Below are positions 58,201 to 60,000 of a DNA stretch of 60,000 nucleotides, piece after piece. This DNA is from Symsagittifera roscoffensis (Eukaryota; Xenacoelomorpha; Acoela; Convolutidae): contig NC_087065.1 of the NCBI RefSeq assembly GCF_963678635.1, positions 2,296,001-2,356,000 on the forward strand, in the 5' to 3' direction. Numbering within the stretch: position 1 is the stretch's first letter; every line of letters starts with the position of its first letter. A program made the translations under genes and the position numbers. The notes under the pieces were generated by a model, which was not told where the DNA came from, did no database searches, and was given only the letters and a program-made list of their open reading frames with translations.

Positions 58201-60000
58201 CTATCAACCTATCTACTTGTACTTATTTAGTTGACCCAGTCAGCGTCAATATAGACAAACACAAATTGAATTGTGAAGCAGTATATCACCCTATCCACTT
58301 GTAATTCTTCATTTGACCCAGTCAGCGTCAAAAGAGACAAAAATAAATTCAAATGTCAAGTAGTCTATCAACCTATCCACTTGTAATTCTACAGTTGACC
58401 AAGTCAGCGTCAATGTAGACAAACACAAATCCAATTGTTAAATAGTCTATTAACCTATCCACTTGTAAAAATTCAATTGACCCAGTCGGCGTCAATGTAG
58501 ACAAACACAAATCGAATTGTGAAGTAATCTATCACCCTATCCACTTGTAACTCATCATTTGACCCAGTCAGCGTCAATGTAGACTAAAATAAACCAAAAT
58601 GTCAAGTAGTCTATCAACCTCTCCACTTGTAAAAATTCAATTGACCCAGTCAGCGTCAATATAGACAAACACAAATCGAATTGTCAAGTAGTCTATCACC
58701 CTATCCACTTGTAAGTCTTCATTTGACCCATTCAGCGTCAATGTAGACTGAAAAAAACTGAAATGTCAAGTAGTCTATCAACCTATCCACTTGTAAAATT
58801 ACAGTTGACTCAGTCAGCGTCAATATAGACAAACACAAATCAAATGGTGAAGGAGTCTATCACCCTATCTACTTGTAATTCTTCATTTGACCCAGTCAGA
58901 GTCAATGTAGATTAAAAAAAACGAAATGTCAAGTAGTCTATCAACCTATCCACTTGTAATTCTACAGTTGACCCAGTCAGCGTCAATATAGACAAACACA
59001 AATCAAATTTTAAAGTAGTTTATCACCCTATCCACCTGTAATTCTTCATTTGACCCGGTCAGCGTCAATGTAGACTGAAAAAAACTGAAATGTCAAGTAG
59101 TCTATCAACCTATCCACTTGTAAAATTACAGTTGGCTCAGTCAGCGTCAATATAGACAAACACAAATCAAATGGTGAAGGAGTCTATCACCCTATCTACT
59201 TGTAATTCTTCATTTGACCCAGTCAGAGTCAATGTAGATTAAAAAAAAACGAAATGTCAAGTAGTCTATCAACCTATCCACTTGTAATTCTACAGTTGAC
59301 CCAGTCAGCGTCAATATAGACAAACACAAATCAAATTGTAAAGTAGTCTATCACCCTATCCACATGTAATTCTTCATTTGACCCGGTCAGCGTCAATGTA
59401 GACTAAAATAAACCAAAATGTCAAGTAGTCTATCAACCTATCCACTTATAAAATTTCAATTGACCCAGTCAGCGTCACTATAGACAAACACAAATCAAAT
59501 TGTCAAGTAGTCTATCACCCTATCCACTTGTAAGTCTTCATTTGACCCAGTCAGCGTCAATGTAGACTGAAAAAAAATGAAATGTCAAGTAGTCTATCAA
59601 CCTATCCACTTGTAAAATTACAGTTGACTCAGTCAGCGTCAATATAGACAAACACAAATCAAATGGTGAAGGAGTCTATCACCCTATCTACTTGTAATTC
59701 TTCATTTGACCCAGTCAGCGTCAATGTAGATAAAAAAAAACAAAATGTCAAGTAGTCTAACAACCTATCCACTTGTAATTCTACAGTTGACCCAGTCAGC
59801 GTCAATATAGACAAAAACAAATCGAATTGTGAAGTAGTCTATCACCATATCCACCTGTAATTCTTCATTTGACCCGGTCAGCGTCAATATAGACAAACAC
59901 ATACCGAAATTTGAAGTAGTCTATCACCCTATCCACTTTTAATTCTTCATTTGACCCGGTCAGCGTCATTATAGACAAAAGTAAATCGAAATGTCAAGTA

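Larger units (their letters stand above)
33917..60000. repeat. Satellite array, 82-bp monomer in 164-bp A/B dimers
   Basis: This holds over 26 kb of tandem monomers of 81-83 bp, open at the right edge. Each contains CTATCCACTTGTAA, then TTGACCCAGTCAGCGTCAAT, then TAGACAAA and AAGTAGTCTATCA. Two monomer types alternate. Type A has TCTACAGTTGACCC and ATATAGACAAACACAAATC. Type B has TCTTCATTTGACCC and ATGTAGACAAAAATAAATC. Monomers differ by scattered substitutions. Short minus-strand frames across it (up to 70 codons) are repeat artefacts. TTGAC and GTCAA form a small inverted repeat in each unit. No gene was seen anywhere in the array. Confidence 0.97.

Noticed and set aside
33917-60000. CRISPR array or protein-coding repeat
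   Set aside because: No spacer/repeat alternation: the whole 82-bp unit is conserved. Frames are short and shift with monomer length.
33917-60000. CENP-B box
   Set aside because: No match to the mammalian CENP-B consensus seen in the monomer.

Overview
The window looks like repeat-rich DNA of a nematode, probably Caenorhabditis or a close relative. This is inferred from worm-type splice acceptors (TTTTCAG/TTTCAG), an AT-rich background, and the kinds of mobile elements present. No ordinary single-copy host gene, rRNA or tRNA was recognised. One 200-N assembly gap lies at 32628-32827.

Region 1 (1 to about 18.7 kb) is a very large Ty3/gypsy-type retroelement read on the minus strand. Its first ORF (15477-7690) is an intact 2595-residue Gag-Pol with two CCHC knuckles, DTG protease, YVDD reverse transcriptase, RNase H and HHCC/DDE integrase. 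A single TAA separates it from an in-frame 339-codon extension whose C-terminal half looks like a divergent macro (ADP-ribose-binding) domain. Downstream, after a short spacer with a splice acceptor, lies a third ORF of at least 2049 codons. It runs off the left edge and carries a coiled coil, an SGNH/GDSL-hydrolase-like domain with a recognisable Ser-Asn-Asp-His set, and a second degenerate SGNH-like segment. The upstream leader holds a 14-bp minisatellite and a 70-bp CCAAT-containing triplet repeat. LTR edges could not be fixed.

Region 2 (18.8-32.2 kb) is a decayed Maverick/Polinton. The minus strand has the start of a protein-primed DNA polymerase. The plus strand has small unknown genes, two PC4-like ORFs, a packaging ATPase, integrase, minor capsid (penton), a basic core-like protein and the first codons of what is probably the major capsid protein. 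Four point nonsense changes, several homopolymer frameshifts and truncation at both ends show it is inactive. Between its divergent left genes sits a striking promoter-like block: four units pairing a CArG box or CArG-like site with a TGACGTCA CRE, followed by a multi-pentamer heat-shock element.

Region 3 (32.2-33.9 kb) holds two copies of a short non-autonomous-like repeat, one interrupted by the gap and the other inserted in satellite.

Region 4 (33.9 kb to the end) is more than 26 kb of an 82-bp satellite arranged as 164-bp A/B dimers, with local higher-order duplications (246, about 902 and 1474 bp). No genes were seen there.
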